A stretch of DNA of 64,000 nucleotides from Henckelia pumila. Taxonomy: Eukaryota; Streptophyta; Magnoliopsida; Lamiales; Gesneriaceae. The stretch covers positions 158,487,753 through 158,551,752 of the forward strand of contig NC_133123.1 in assembly GCF_033568475.1 (NCBI RefSeq), in the 5' to 3' direction. Positions 23,085-33,024 of the stretch are shown here, piece after piece. Positions within the stretch are counted from its first letter, which is position 1; each line of letters opens with the position of its first letter. The notes under the pieces were generated by a model that worked only from the letters and a program-made list of their open reading frames with translations, ran no database searches and was not told where the DNA came from. A program made the translations under genes and the position numbers.

Positions 23085-24428
23085 TGTTGAATCCGATATT
23101 TTGGTGATAACAAACAACAACTCATTGTATAGGAATGTGCTGCCAACCATTGTATTTCAGGAATCTACTACAACTTCTACCGGAAGCTTGTCAACCGCCT
23201 TTGCTCTCGACCGGCTGAAGTCACAAGCCTATCGACTGGCTATCAAAACCAGCAGAGGATAAATCTATCTACCGGAAGCTTGTCAACCGCCTTTATCTCT
23301 CGACCGGTTGAAGTCACAAGCTTATCGACTGGTTATTCAAACCAGCAGAGGACAAATATCTCTACCGGTAGAATGCCAACTGCCTATCTAGATATCTCGA
23401 GACAAGTACCTGTGACAAGATGTTCTTTGCAGGATCCTTTATTAAAAGCAGAACCGGCGTTTCAGAAGATTTGTTGACTCCTGCAAATCAAGACAACAGG
23501 TTGTACCAAAATGGCAAAAACACAGAATGACTGCAGATAAAGCATTCGACCGTTTATTCCAGTTTTGGACCCTGGAAGTTGTCTGCAGTGTACGATCCTC
23601 ATGCAGAATCATCAATGCATTTATGAGCATTAAATGTGCATTCAATGCAGCATCAGAACGTTCAAAATAAAGACGTTGATGATTGACCTATATAAAGGGA
23701 AGATTGCTCAAAAAGAGAACAACAACAAGAACAACAACAAGTGATACGAGACAACGAAGAGAGACAAGCAACTCAGAAAAATTTCAATCACTTGACAAAT
23801 ATCAGAAGTCCTCATCTGATATACTTGAGCACACTTACAAGATCATTCATCTGCTGCTCAAATAAACCCTCGCCTACAGTTCACATATCTGATCGTCAAG
23901 GATCATCTTAGGGTTTTCAAGCCTCTCGACCGCTCTGCAGTCTGAGAAGCTCAACTCAACTATACTCAGTGTTGAAGAGACTTGAAGCTGCTCTGAAAGC
24001 TTCCACCAGTCTGATAAGAACTGAGAATCTTATCTGTGTAAATCTAGGAGTTTCGGATTAGGCATTGGATAAGTTCTAAGTCTGAAGTGGGTGTATTACA
24101 AGACGTTGTAATAACCAAAGTCTTCTAGTGAATTCCTTCCTGAGTGGAAGAAGGGGAGACGTAGAAGGATTAAGCCTTCGAACTTCCATAAAATCGTGCT
24201 TTAGCATTTACTGCCATTTATCTTACATCCTGCTCATACATTGCATTATAAACTTTGCATCACTAAAACCTCTGAACTATTTCCGCACTATTTAAGTTGT
24301 TCAAAACGTTTTAGAAGTTGAGAAAACTGATTAAGTGAACTAAACCTCACTTGATCATTTTAAAGAAGAAGAAGAAAAGTTTCAGAGTGTATTCACCCCC
24401 CCCTCTACCCTCTGAACCGATCCCAACA
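23085..24428 (+). repeat. Copia 5' LTR (1344 bp)
   Basis: Runs from TGTTGAATCC to CCCAACA. U3 contains a 92/93-bp tandem repeat (23177-23361). A TATA box CTATATAAAG at 23688-23697 predicts transcription from about 23720. As far as I can compare line by line, it equals the 3' LTR, offset by 9940 bp. Confidence 0.95.
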
Positions 24429-24430
24429 AG

Positions 24431-24442
24431 TGGTATCAGAGC
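24431..24442 (+). other. Primer binding site, initiator methionine tRNA
   Basis: TGGTATCAGAGC starts two bases after the 5' LTR. This is the usual plant copia/gypsy PBS complementary to the 3' end of tRNA-iMet. Confidence 0.9.
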
Positions 24443-24481
24443 GGGTTCCTTTCTCAACTGCTGATCTGAAGTTTTCAAATC

Positions 24482-26494
24482 ATGACTTCTTTCAACAGAA
24501 TTCCTATGTTTTCTAAAGAAGAGTATGATGATTGGAAAATTCGCATGCAGGCACATCTTGCAGCACAGGATGATGACATGCTATATGTCATAACAGACGG
24601 TCCTATCAAAATTATGAAGGTCAACCCAGCTCTAGCCGATGGTGCAGGACAAATGATTGAGAAACCAAGAGCTGAGTGGACCACTGAGGACAAAAAGAAG
24701 GCCAATCTTGACAATGTGGCCCGGGACATCCTATACAAAACACTGGACAAGAATATGTTCAGCAAAATCAAGTCATGTTCCACAGCAAAGGAGATTTGGG
24801 AGAAGCTCACTCAGCTGTGTGAAGGGAATGACCAGACAAAGGAAAACAAGCTCACTCTGGCCATTCAAAAATATGACAACGCCAAAATGAAGCCAGGGGA
24901 AACCATGGCTGAATTTGATGAACGGTTCAGTAGTATCATCTGTGATCTTATTGCTTTAGGTAAAACTTATACTAACCGTGAAATTGCTGTGAAGGTTATG
25001 AGAGCTCTGCCCAAAGAATGGGAGATCAAGACAGTGGCCATGAGAGAGTCAAAAGACTTGAGCAAGGTTGAACTGCATGATCTCTTTGCAGATCTCAAAG
25101 CCTATGAGTTCGAGCTCAACATGAGAACAGAAGATGAACCATCTACTTCTCAACCAACCAAGGCCTTAACCTCAACCGTGATATGTCCACCGGTCGAGGA
25201 AGCTCCAAAGAGATCAGCTGAGCAAATCAGCAATGAAGCCATGACACTCTTTGTCAAGAAATTTGGTAAATTTATGCGTAAAAACAATTCTAAATTTAAA
25301 AATTATCATAAATCGGACCATACAAACGATGGTCCTACTTGTTTTAACTGTGGAAAGCCAGGCCACTTCATTGCAGACTGCACCAAGTCTAAGAACAATG
25401 ATCAGAAGCAATTCTCCGAAAGAAGAAGGGGTAAGGAGGATAAAAGGACGTTTAGAAAAGGAAGAGACCAAAGGGTTCTAGTAGCAGACGAAAGCAAAAG
25501 CAAGTGGGCTGAGTCTGACTCTGACAACTCCAATACCGGAAGCTCTTCAGATGACAGCGATGATGAAAAAGTGGAATGCCTTATGGCCGACATCGAAGAA
25601 GAAGCTGAGGAGGTATTTGACTTTGGCTCACCTGAATTTACTCACAGTGATTTAGTTACTGCTTTACACGAAATGGCTAATGAATACAAAGCATTATCCA
25701 AGGAGTTCGAGGAAGTAAAGGCAGAAAGAGCTGACCTAAAAGATAAGTCAAGCAAATCAAGCTGCATGCAGCAAAAAGAGCTTGATGGTCTTAAGGTCAA
25801 GCTAAGTCTGCTGGCTACTGAGAACGACACCTTGAAAAGAGTATTCCAAGCTACCTTGATTGAGAATAAAAAACTACTTGAAACCATTAAGGCTTGGAAT
25901 AAATCTTCGGTAACCATTGACAAGATTCAAGAAATCCAAAGACCGGTACATGATAAAACCGGTCTAGGGTTTGGAACAAATGAACAGTCTATGGAATCCT
26001 GTATTCAGTCAAGCCTGGACAAAGGCAATCTTAACAAAATAAGATTTGTCAGGTCCAGCACGATATATGAACACGATAAGTGCAGCTTTGACAAAAATCA
26101 GAAAGTATCGAACGAACGAAGCTCTAAGCATAGAGGGCTGGGATATGTGGATCCCCAGACCTCTAATCAAAGAGGAACTTGGATCAAACCAAAACCTAAT
26201 GAAAGAAGAAAGGGAAACCAATCTAATTTCAAAAGGCCATGGAATGAGTCTAACTACTCTAAGAAAAGATGGTCAAAGGAGAAGCCTTACCAGTACTTTA
26301 ATTGCAGGCCAGTTCAAAAGAGGTACAGGCTAACTGATGAAAATAAAAAAGGCAAGCAGCACACAGCAACCTCACAAGCACACACATTTACTGCCTATCG
26401 ACCGCACAGATTTCTGGACACACACACGGGCAAACCTGTAAGGGTGTTCCAGGTGTGGGTCCCGAAAGGGCTAATCCGACCTGGACCCTACTAG
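24482..26494 (+). CDS. Copia Gag polyprotein (670 aa)
   Basis: ATG at 24482, stop TAG at 26492-26494. The N-terminal half (MTSFNRIPMFSKEEYDDWKI, then SCSTAKEIWEKLTQLCEG and AEFDERFSSIICDLIALG) is the UBN2/copia Gag fold. A CCHC zinc knuckle CFNCGKPGHFIADC is at about residues 287-300 and would bind genomic RNA. An acidic/serine segment follows, then a basic tail. The last residues WVPKGLIRPGPY precede an amber codon, and the same frame stays open directly into pol, so Gag and Pol are one frame split by a single TAG. Confidence 0.92.
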   Translation: MTSFNRIPMFSKEEYDDWKIRMQAHLAAQDDDMLYVITDGPIKIMKVNPALADGAGQMIEKPRAEWTTEDKKKANLDNVARDILYKTLDKNMFSKIKSCSTAKEIWEKLTQLCEGNDQTKENKLTLAIQKYDNAKMKPGETMAEFDERFSSIICDLIALGKTYTNREIAVKVMRALPKEWEIKTVAMRESKDLSKVELHDLFADLKAYEFELNMRTEDEPSTSQPTKALTSTVICPPVEEAPKRSAEQISNEAMTLFVKKFGKFMRKNNSKFKNYHKSDHTNDGPTCFNCGKPGHFIADCTKSKNNDQKQFSERRRGKEDKRTFRKGRDQRVLVADESKSKWAESDSDNSNTGSSSDDSDDEKVECLMADIEEEAEEVFDFGSPEFTHSDLVTALHEMANEYKALSKEFEEVKAERADLKDKSSKSSCMQQKELDGLKVKLSLLATENDTLKRVFQATLIENKKLLETIKAWNKSSVTIDKIQEIQRPVHDKTGLGFGTNEQSMESCIQSSLDKGNLNKIRFVRSSTIYEHDKCSFDKNQKVSNERSSKHRGLGYVDPQTSNQRGTWIKPKPNERRKGNQSNFKRPWNESNYSKKRWSKEKPYQYFNCRPVQKRYRLTDENKKGKQHTATSQAHTFTAYRPHRFLDTHTGKPVRVFQVWVPKGLIRPGPY

Positions 26495-29400
26495 ATATGG
26501 GTACCAAAAGTTCTTCACTCTTTGCAGGTACTAAAAGTCCAAACGGGCGAGAAAACCACTTCTATCAAGGACACTACCTGGTATTTAGATAGCGGTTGCT
26601 CACGACACATGACAGGGAATCCAGAACTTCTAACAGAAGTGGTGTTGTGCAAAGAACCAAAGATCAGCTTTGGAGACAACTCCAAAGGTAAAACCGTGGG
26701 TAAGGGTAAGATCATCCATGGTAACATCATTATTAAAGATGTGTTACTTGTTGACAAACTATGCTATAATTTGATAAGTATTAGTCAACTATGTGACAAT
26801 GATCATTCGGTCGAGTTTCACAAACACACTTGCCTCATAAAAAATGACAAAGGTGAGACTCTTATGACCGGTGTACGAGACCTAAACACCTACAAGGTAA
26901 ACTGGTCTTGCTCACATATTTCTTCACCTACTTGTCTTACTGCTCATCATGATAAACATTGGTTGTGGCATAAGCGGTTAAATCATCTAAATTTTATGTC
27001 CATTTTTAACTTGAGGAAGCATGATTTGGTTTCTGGTCTGCCCGAAGGAGATTTTATAAAAGACAAAGTTTGTCCTGCTTGTCAACTAGGAAAGCAGGTG
27101 AGAGCAACTTTTAAAAATAAAGGGTGTATGTCTTCTTCCAAATGTTTAGACTTACTTCACATGGACCTATTTGGTCCTATACCAGTAAGAAGCATAGGGG
27201 GAATGAGATATGCTCTTGTTGTTATAGATGACTTTTCTCGATTTACTTGGGTCATCTTTCTCTCTTCAAAAGATCAAACTGCACCTCACCTGATTAAGCT
27301 TTTTAAACGCTTGCAAAATGAACAATCTACTGTGATAGATAGAATCAGGAGTGATAGAGGGACTGAATTTTTAAACACCACTCTTATGACTTATCTAGAT
27401 GATCAGGGAATCAAGCATGAGTTGTCAGCTGCTAGATCCCCACAGCAAAATGGGGTGGCTGAAAGAAGGAACCGTACTTTAAAAGAAGCAGCCAGAACTA
27501 TGATTGCTGATTCAAATGTTTCTCAAAGACTTTGGGCAGAAGCAGTTAACACAGCTTGCTATACTCAAAACAGATCTATGATTAATAAACGATTTAACAA
27601 AACTCCATATGAGATCTGGAATGGCACAAAACCTGATATTTCTTATTTCAAAATTTTTGGGTGCAAATGCTTTATCCACAACAATGGCAAAAACCATTTG
27701 ACAGCCTTCGATGCCAAAGCAGACGAAGGAACTTTTATTGGTTACTCAGCCGTTAGCAGAGCTTATCGAGTGTTCAATCAAAGATCACTAACGGTCGAGG
27801 AAACCATTCATGTTGTTTTTGATGAATCTACTCTATGTACAGAACAAACTCAAGGGAGCATAAATGATCTGAGTCACAGACTGGAAAACACAAATCTACA
27901 GGAAGAGAGTGACAGTGATCTATATCCTCCAAAGAAGGATGATCCAGTTCCCTCTACCGGGTGTGATCAAACAAGGCCAGAAGTGGATCCACCGGTTGAT
28001 AACAATCCTCCAGCCAATGATGATCCAGTAAACGAGGACGTTCATCAACCAATTGATGACAACCCTTTAGGGAATTATTTTAGGTGGAACAAAGATCATC
28101 CACCTGGGTTGGTCATAGGTGACCCTTCTGCTCCTCGAAAAACACGTGGTCAAATGATTAATGAATTCTTGCATGCCGCTTTCATATCTCAGGTAGAGCC
28201 CAAGAAAATAGATGAAGCTCTATCAGATGCCAGCTGGATTGAAGCTATGCAAGAAGAGTTGAATCAATTCACCCGCAACAATGTTTGGCATCTAGTTCCT
28301 CGACCGAAAAATCAAAATGTGATTGGAACTGGATGGGTGTTTCGTAACAAGCTCGATGAACATGGCACTGTTGTGCGTAACAAAGCTCGACTTGTTGCTC
28401 AAGGATTCAGACAAGAAGAAGGCATAGACTTTGAGGAATCTTTCGCGCCAGTTGCAAGACTAGAAGCAATCCACATCTTTCTTGCTTATGCAGCCTTCAA
28501 GAATTTTAAAGTTTATCAAATGGATGTGAAGTCTGCATTCCTCAATGGTCTACTTCAAGAAGAGGTGTACGTTGAACAACCACCAGGTTTTGTCAATCCT
28601 ACTCATCCTCAATATATCTATAAACTTGACAAAGCTCTCTATGGATTAAAACAAGCACCGCGTGCTTGGTATGACACTTTGCTAAAATTTTTACTGGAAC
28701 ATGATTTCCAAATTGGAACGGTCGATAAGACCCTGTTTAAATTTGTAAAAGGTGATCATGTGTTACTAGTACAAATTTATGTTGATGACATTATATTTGG
28801 GTCAACTAACCCCAAGTTGTGCTCAAAGTTCTCTAAACTGATGAAGGAGAAGTTTGAAATGAGCATGATGGGCGAGCTAAACTTCTTTCTTGGACTTCAA
28901 GTAAAGCAACTTGAAACTGGAATATTCATCAATCAGTCCAAGTATGCCAAGGAATTGGTAAAGAAGTTTGGAATGGAACAATGCTCAACTGTATCTACCC
29001 CCATGAGTACATCAATTAAGCTTGATAAAGATGAAGGGGGAATTCCGGTCGAGGTAACCATGTATCGAGGCCTTATTGGTTCACTGCTCTATTTGACTGC
29101 CAGTCGACCGGATATCATGTATTCAGTTTGTTTATGTGCTAGATTTCAAGCCGCACCTAAGCAATCTCATTTCATTGCTACCAAACGAATACTTAAATAT
29201 ATTAAAGGAACTACTAATGTGGGTCTTTGGTATCCCAAAGATTCAAATCTTAATCTTATTGGCTATTCAGATGCAGATTATGCAGGTTGTAGAATTGATC
29301 GCAAAAGTACAAGTGGCACATGTCAATTCCTTGGAGATAGACTAATTTCGTGGTCAAGTAAGAAGCAGACATCAATTGCTACCTCGACCGCCGAAGCAGA

Positions 29401-29722
29401 ATACCTTGCTGCTGGCAGCTGTTGTGCTCAAATACTCTGGATTCAACAGCAGCTTAATGATTATGGGATTCGGTCGAGTGAAGCTCCAATCTACTGTGAC
29501 AATACAAGTGCCATAGCCATCACTCACAATCCAGTGATGCACTCTCGGACAAAGCACATTGATGTCAGGCATCACTTTATCCGAGATCATGTCTTAAAGA
29601 AGGAAATCAGGCTGGAATACATCTCTACCGATCAGCAAGCAGCAGACATATTCACCAAGCCTCTACCGGACGCTAAGTTTTCATATTTTCGAAATATTCT
29701 TGGCTTAGTAGATTTAAGTTAG
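26495..29722 (+). CDS. Copia Pol: aspartic protease, integrase, reverse transcriptase, RNase H
   Basis: An open frame continues from the codon after the TAG at 26494 to TAG at 29720-29722; there is no ATG near its start, so expression probably depends on readthrough or on a Gag-Pol fusion in related copies. Protease [13 protein letters not shown] at about 26582-26620; integrase HHCC (HKRLNHLN...CPACQLGK), then [15 protein letters not shown] and [14 protein letters not shown] carrying the D,D,E residues; RT with [33 protein letters not shown] and the catalytic YVDDIIFGS (28778 on); RNase [28 protein letters not shown]. The frame has no internal break, consistent with a young copy. Confidence 0.92.
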   Translation: MWVPKVLHSLQVLKVQTGEKTTSIKDTTWYLDSGCSRHMTGNPELLTEVVLCKEPKISFGDNSKGKTVGKGKIIHGNIIIKDVLLVDKLCYNLISISQLCDNDHSVEFHKHTCLIKNDKGETLMTGVRDLNTYKVNWSCSHISSPTCLTAHHDKHWLWHKRLNHLNFMSIFNLRKHDLVSGLPEGDFIKDKVCPACQLGKQVRATFKNKGCMSSSKCLDLLHMDLFGPIPVRSIGGMRYALVVIDDFSRFTWVIFLSSKDQTAPHLIKLFKRLQNEQSTVIDRIRSDRGTEFLNTTLMTYLDDQGIKHELSAARSPQQNGVAERRNRTLKEAARTMIADSNVSQRLWAEAVNTACYTQNRSMINKRFNKTPYEIWNGTKPDISYFKIFGCKCFIHNNGKNHLTAFDAKADEGTFIGYSAVSRAYRVFNQRSLTVEETIHVVFDESTLCTEQTQGSINDLSHRLENTNLQEESDSDLYPPKKDDPVPSTGCDQTRPEVDPPVDNNPPANDDPVNEDVHQPIDDNPLGNYFRWNKDHPPGLVIGDPSAPRKTRGQMINEFLHAAFISQVEPKKIDEALSDASWIEAMQEELNQFTRNNVWHLVPRPKNQNVIGTGWVFRNKLDEHGTVVRNKARLVAQGFRQEEGIDFEESFAPVARLEAIHIFLAYAAFKNFKVYQMDVKSAFLNGLLQEEVYVEQPPGFVNPTHPQYIYKLDKALYGLKQAPRAWYDTLLKFLLEHDFQIGTVDKTLFKFVKGDHVLLVQIYVDDIIFGSTNPKLCSKFSKLMKEKFEMSMMGELNFFLGLQVKQLETGIFINQSKYAKELVKKFGMEQCSTVSTPMSTSIKLDKDEGGIPVEVTMYRGLIGSLLYLTASRPDIMYSVCLCARFQAAPKQSHFIATKRILKYIKGTTNVGLWYPKDSNLNLIGYSDADYAGCRIDRKSTSGTCQFLGDRLISWSSKKQTSIATSTAEAEYLAAGSCCAQILWIQQQLNDYGIRSSEAPIYCDNTSAIAITHNPVMHSRTKHIDVRHHFIRDHVLKKEIRLEYISTDQQAADIFTKPLPDAKFSYFRNILGLVDLS

Positions 29723-29735
29723 TATGCATGTGTTT

Positions 29736-29743
29736 AGGGGGAA
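29736..29743 (+). other. Polypurine tract-like AGGGGGAA directly after pol
   Basis: In copia elements without a third ORF the polypurine tract follows pol within a few tens of bases. The sequence TTTAGGGGGAATG here resembles the real PPT before the 3' LTR (AAAAAGGGGGAAAT), so it may be a relic or an additional priming site. Confidence 0.45.
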
Positions 29744-29953
29744 TGATTGTCAATATGACATTAATAGATTAGCTGTTACGTTGCCATTAATATTGGCATA
29801 TCATCCGCCTTTAACTAGTCTCTGACAGGCTTCGTACTAGCAGCTTGGTGCTTTGAACCAAATGACATTAATTGGGCGCCGTGATTATGCTCTTCAAAAC
29901 CTTTTGAATTTCAAAAATACTTTTCATGACATCACCCTATGGCCCATAGGTTC

Positions 29954-29962
29954 CTATATATA
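29954..29962 (+). promoter_or_regulatory. TATA-like box upstream of the third Copia ORF
   Basis: CTATATATA lies 125 bp before the favoured ATG of the third ORF (30087), in a setting that would suit a plant promoter with a roughly 100-nt leader. No experimental support; AT-rich DNA produces such matches by chance. Confidence 0.3.
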
Positions 29963-30086
29963 CTTCTTTACACTCGTATATCAATCTTTCACCTTTGCTA
30001 AAAACTTTCATATTGTATTAAACGCTCCATCGAATTACTCTCAAGCTTTTGCTTACTCTTTGCTCGAGTTCTTATCTACAGATATC

Positions 30087-32852
30087 ATGTCGATCCAGAA
30101 GACTTGCCTCGCCATCAACTTTGATTCCGTTGTTAAGGCAAACAACGCAGGAATAACTGAGGTCTTCACCATGCTTGAAGCCTCTGGACTGAAGAAATTT
30201 CTGGAATGCAGCGCCATCTGCGATTTGCCTGTTTTGAAGGAGTTCTTCGCAACCGCTCAAATCGAGCATGGGACTATCAAATGCTTGATCAAGACAGAGG
30301 TCTACTCCTTCAATCAGAAGTTCTTCGCCAGCACATTTGATCTGCCCTCCAGGGGTTTGACAAAATGCACGGATCTTCCAGATGGTAACTGCTCTTATTG
30401 GTTGAAGGAGTTCTCAACTACTGATGCTCCGATCAAACTGCCGGCCCAGAAGACATCTCTCAAAGCTCCATTCAGGCTACTGACTAATATCGTGGCCAAG
30501 AATCTTCTGGCCAAGGCTGGATCTTACGACAAGGTGACGCTGGAGAAATTTCAATACATGGCTTGTATTGCCTCCAAGATCAACATAAACTGGTCAGACA
30601 TTCTGTTCAATATTCTATGTGAAATGATCAGGGGCAAAGGGCAATCCGAGGGATTTGCTTTGCAAATCTGCCACATCTTGGGCGTCCTTGGAGTGGACTT
30701 TTCCAAGACTGAGCCTCTGCATCCCACCAAATGGCTCAACAAGTCTACGATTCTCAAATTCCTGAACAAGAAAGAGACTGCGGTCGACACCTTGCCCTCA
30801 ACCGCAAAGGTTATTGCTATCCCTCAACCGCTTTCAACGGTTCCGGTCGTGGCCAAACCAGTCCATACCAAAAAGTCTGCCAAGCGTCAACTGATCATCG
30901 AATCTGACTCTGAAGATGAATCACGTGAGAATGTTCCACTGATTCAAGCTTTCAGCAAGTCATCCCCTTCGGTCTCCAAAGCAGCTGTGTCATCCACGCC
31001 TGCAGGCGAGAAGAAGAGGCAGCACAAGAAGCTAAAGTCTCTTTCTGGACTTGCTCCTACCCTGCCAACGGTCGAGACTACTACCGTTGTTGCTTCTACT
31101 GCTCCTCGTCCTACAAAAGGTGTGATAATCCGGGAAGGTGCCTCATCAGCTCCTGAGGTCACTCTAGCTGATCCCAAAGACAAAGGGAAAGGTGTGATGA
31201 TCTACACACCCAAGGCTCAACCAGCAGCTACGATAGAACTCAATATGATCATCTCTCACGTGCTCCGTATTGTCAAGCGTCATCTACAACGTTTTGACAG
31301 ATGGCATCACTCCCGCACTCACTTGACACTCGCTCAAATATTTCCTAAATGGAAATCTCTAAACGTCATTGAGCAGAAGATGCTTCTATTTGCTGATACT
31401 GAAGACATCGTGGAGGCTCTGGGAAGAAGACATCTCATAGACTTGAAGCTTCGAGGAAGCCTGCTATCACTGCTAATTAATGAGCGTGTCAAGAATTTCA
31501 AATCCAAGAGTCCTACCGCTGCCGATGACTTTGTGATTTTGACTGGACTACAGGATAGTCTACGTCAAATCACTCAACTACTTCAGCACTTCCAAGCTCT
31601 CAACAATGTCAAAACACCAGCTTCAGCAGCCTGTTTGCAAGCTTATGTGCTGGAAGCACAAGTGATGATGAAAACCTTTCTCACCCAAGATCAGGGTGAA
31701 GAAGACGTCTATGCTCTCCCTTCTTCAGATGGGATTCTGACCGATCTCATCACTGCTGACCTCTTTCAATCATATGCTCTAAGATCGAGTGTAGCAGCAT
31801 CTTCATCGGTCGACCCCTCCTCAACCGCAGTCCAAGCAGTTACTCAACCGGAAGCAGTTGTGATTGCTCACTCCTCTCCCGTGACGACCGCTCACACTTC
31901 TCCCGGTCATTCACAAGATGTTTTAGAAGTGGTTGCACAAGAGATACCTGTCACCTCTGTGACAGAGGCTCCTTGCAGTAGTGAAGCAACAGTGCCCCCA
32001 ACGGAGATATCAAGCACTATTGTATCACCTGCATCTCCAGAACAGCAAGTGACTGATGCTGATCCAGCACTTCAACCGTCTCCATCTACTGAAAAGTTTA
32101 TGGAAGATCTCATTATGGATGAACCAAGTGCTGATCCTGGTACTCCACCAACCATATTGGCTGCAGTCGAAACTATTACATCTCCAACTGTACCATTATT
32201 GGAAGGTCCATCGGGTAGCTCTCCAGCAAGTTCACCCGCACCACATCATCGTGAGTCTAGCCCGGTTTCACCAAGAAATGACTCAGAAGGGCAAATGATT
32301 CAGACTGATGATTCTTTAATTGAAGCCATGGCCGCAGCTCTAGATCATACCTTGATAACTCGGCTTCATGAGCTCATGCAAACGGTTAGGTCCTTCTCTC
32401 AAGACATAACAAACTCATCCTTATCGGTCGATAATTCACGCCAGACGATGATTCGGCATTTCGAGACCGTGTCTCGAGACCTTGCTCGTCTGTCCACAGA
32501 GATCACTAATCATCATCGCACTCAAATCAACACGCTCTCTACCGTCTCCGAACAAGTTATCCGATCCGAAAATCGCCTTCATAAGCAGTTGAATGATCGG
32601 ATGGACACTATGCAAGCCACTCTACTTGCTCAAATCGATGCAAAAATAGACACTATGCAAGCCTGCCTTGGCACTCAACTCACTGAGGTCATCCTTCGGC
32701 TCAACCAAGGTGATGCCAAAAAGGGGGAAGAAGAGCAACGTAAAGCAGCAGAGGCAAGAAGACGTGAAGAAGAGTCCAGAAGAAAAGAAGAAGCCGACAG
32801 AAGAAGAAGAGAAGGCGATAGGTCAGGAGGAGCCAGTTGGTTCAAAAGATGA
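30087..32852 (+). CDS. Third ORF of the Copia element, function unknown (921 aa)
   Basis: I favour the ATG at 30087 (MSIQKTCLAINFDSVVKA); an in-frame ATG at 29862 would add 75 residues, including a hydrophobic SYIYFFTLVY stretch. Residues 1 to about 230 form a compact, conserved-looking domain (VFTMLEASGLKKFLECSAI, FASTFDLPSRGLTKCTDLPD, KFQYMACIASKININWSDIL, GFALQICHILGVLGVDF) resembling the putative plant transposon-protein N-terminal domain often found in retroelement ORFs. The middle is Ser/Thr/Pro-rich. From about residue 750 a long amphipathic coiled coil (TRLHELMQTVRS..., QLNDRMDTMQATLLAQ) leads to a basic/acidic tail rich in RRREE and KKEE. No signal peptide and no convincing C-terminal membrane anchor, so the env-like label used for SIRE ORFs is doubtful here. 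Confidence 0.8.
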   Translation: MSIQKTCLAINFDSVVKANNAGITEVFTMLEASGLKKFLECSAICDLPVLKEFFATAQIEHGTIKCLIKTEVYSFNQKFFASTFDLPSRGLTKCTDLPDGNCSYWLKEFSTTDAPIKLPAQKTSLKAPFRLLTNIVAKNLLAKAGSYDKVTLEKFQYMACIASKININWSDILFNILCEMIRGKGQSEGFALQICHILGVLGVDFSKTEPLHPTKWLNKSTILKFLNKKETAVDTLPSTAKVIAIPQPLSTVPVVAKPVHTKKSAKRQLIIESDSEDESRENVPLIQAFSKSSPSVSKAAVSSTPAGEKKRQHKKLKSLSGLAPTLPTVETTTVVASTAPRPTKGVIIREGASSAPEVTLADPKDKGKGVMIYTPKAQPAATIELNMIISHVLRIVKRHLQRFDRWHHSRTHLTLAQIFPKWKSLNVIEQKMLLFADTEDIVEALGRRHLIDLKLRGSLLSLLINERVKNFKSKSPTAADDFVILTGLQDSLRQITQLLQHFQALNNVKTPASAACLQAYVLEAQVMMKTFLTQDQGEEDVYALPSSDGILTDLITADLFQSYALRSSVAASSSVDPSSTAVQAVTQPEAVVIAHSSPVTTAHTSPGHSQDVLEVVAQEIPVTSVTEAPCSSEATVPPTEISSTIVSPASPEQQVTDADPALQPSPSTEKFMEDLIMDEPSADPGTPPTILAAVETITSPTVPLLEGPSGSSPASSPAPHHRESSPVSPRNDSEGQMIQTDDSLIEAMAAALDHTLITRLHELMQTVRSFSQDITNSSLSVDNSRQTMIRHFETVSRDLARLSTEITNHHRTQINTLSTVSEQVIRSENRLHKQLNDRMDTMQATLLAQIDAKIDTMQACLGTQLTEVILRLNQGDAKKGEEEQRKAAEARRREEESRRKEEADRRRREGDRSGGASWFKR

Positions 32853-33010
32853 ACAACTTATCTCTTCTTTACTTATCGCAGCCGCATCTTATTTTTTTTT
32901 CTGTAGGTGTAATAAAAATGCTTATTGTACTTAATGAAATTCATTCTCTCAATGAAGTTCATTTTAATGCTTTCATATTGTTCTTGGAGCACTTAAGTTT
33001 TGTCATCACC

Positions 33011-33024
33011 AAAAAGGGGGAAAT
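33011..33024 (+). other. Polypurine tract of the Copia element
   Basis: AAAAAGGGGGAAAT lies immediately before the 3' LTR (TGTTGAATCC from 33025). This is the plus-strand priming site expected at this position. Confidence 0.9.

Noticed and set aside
23280..23477. A 65-aa ORF present identically at 23280 and 33220
   Set aside because: It lies inside the LTR tandem repeat and is a by-product of the LTR sequence.
30087..32852. Calling the third Copia ORF an envelope protein
   Set aside because: No signal peptide, no cysteine-rich ectodomain and no C-terminal anchor seen; only position supports the name.
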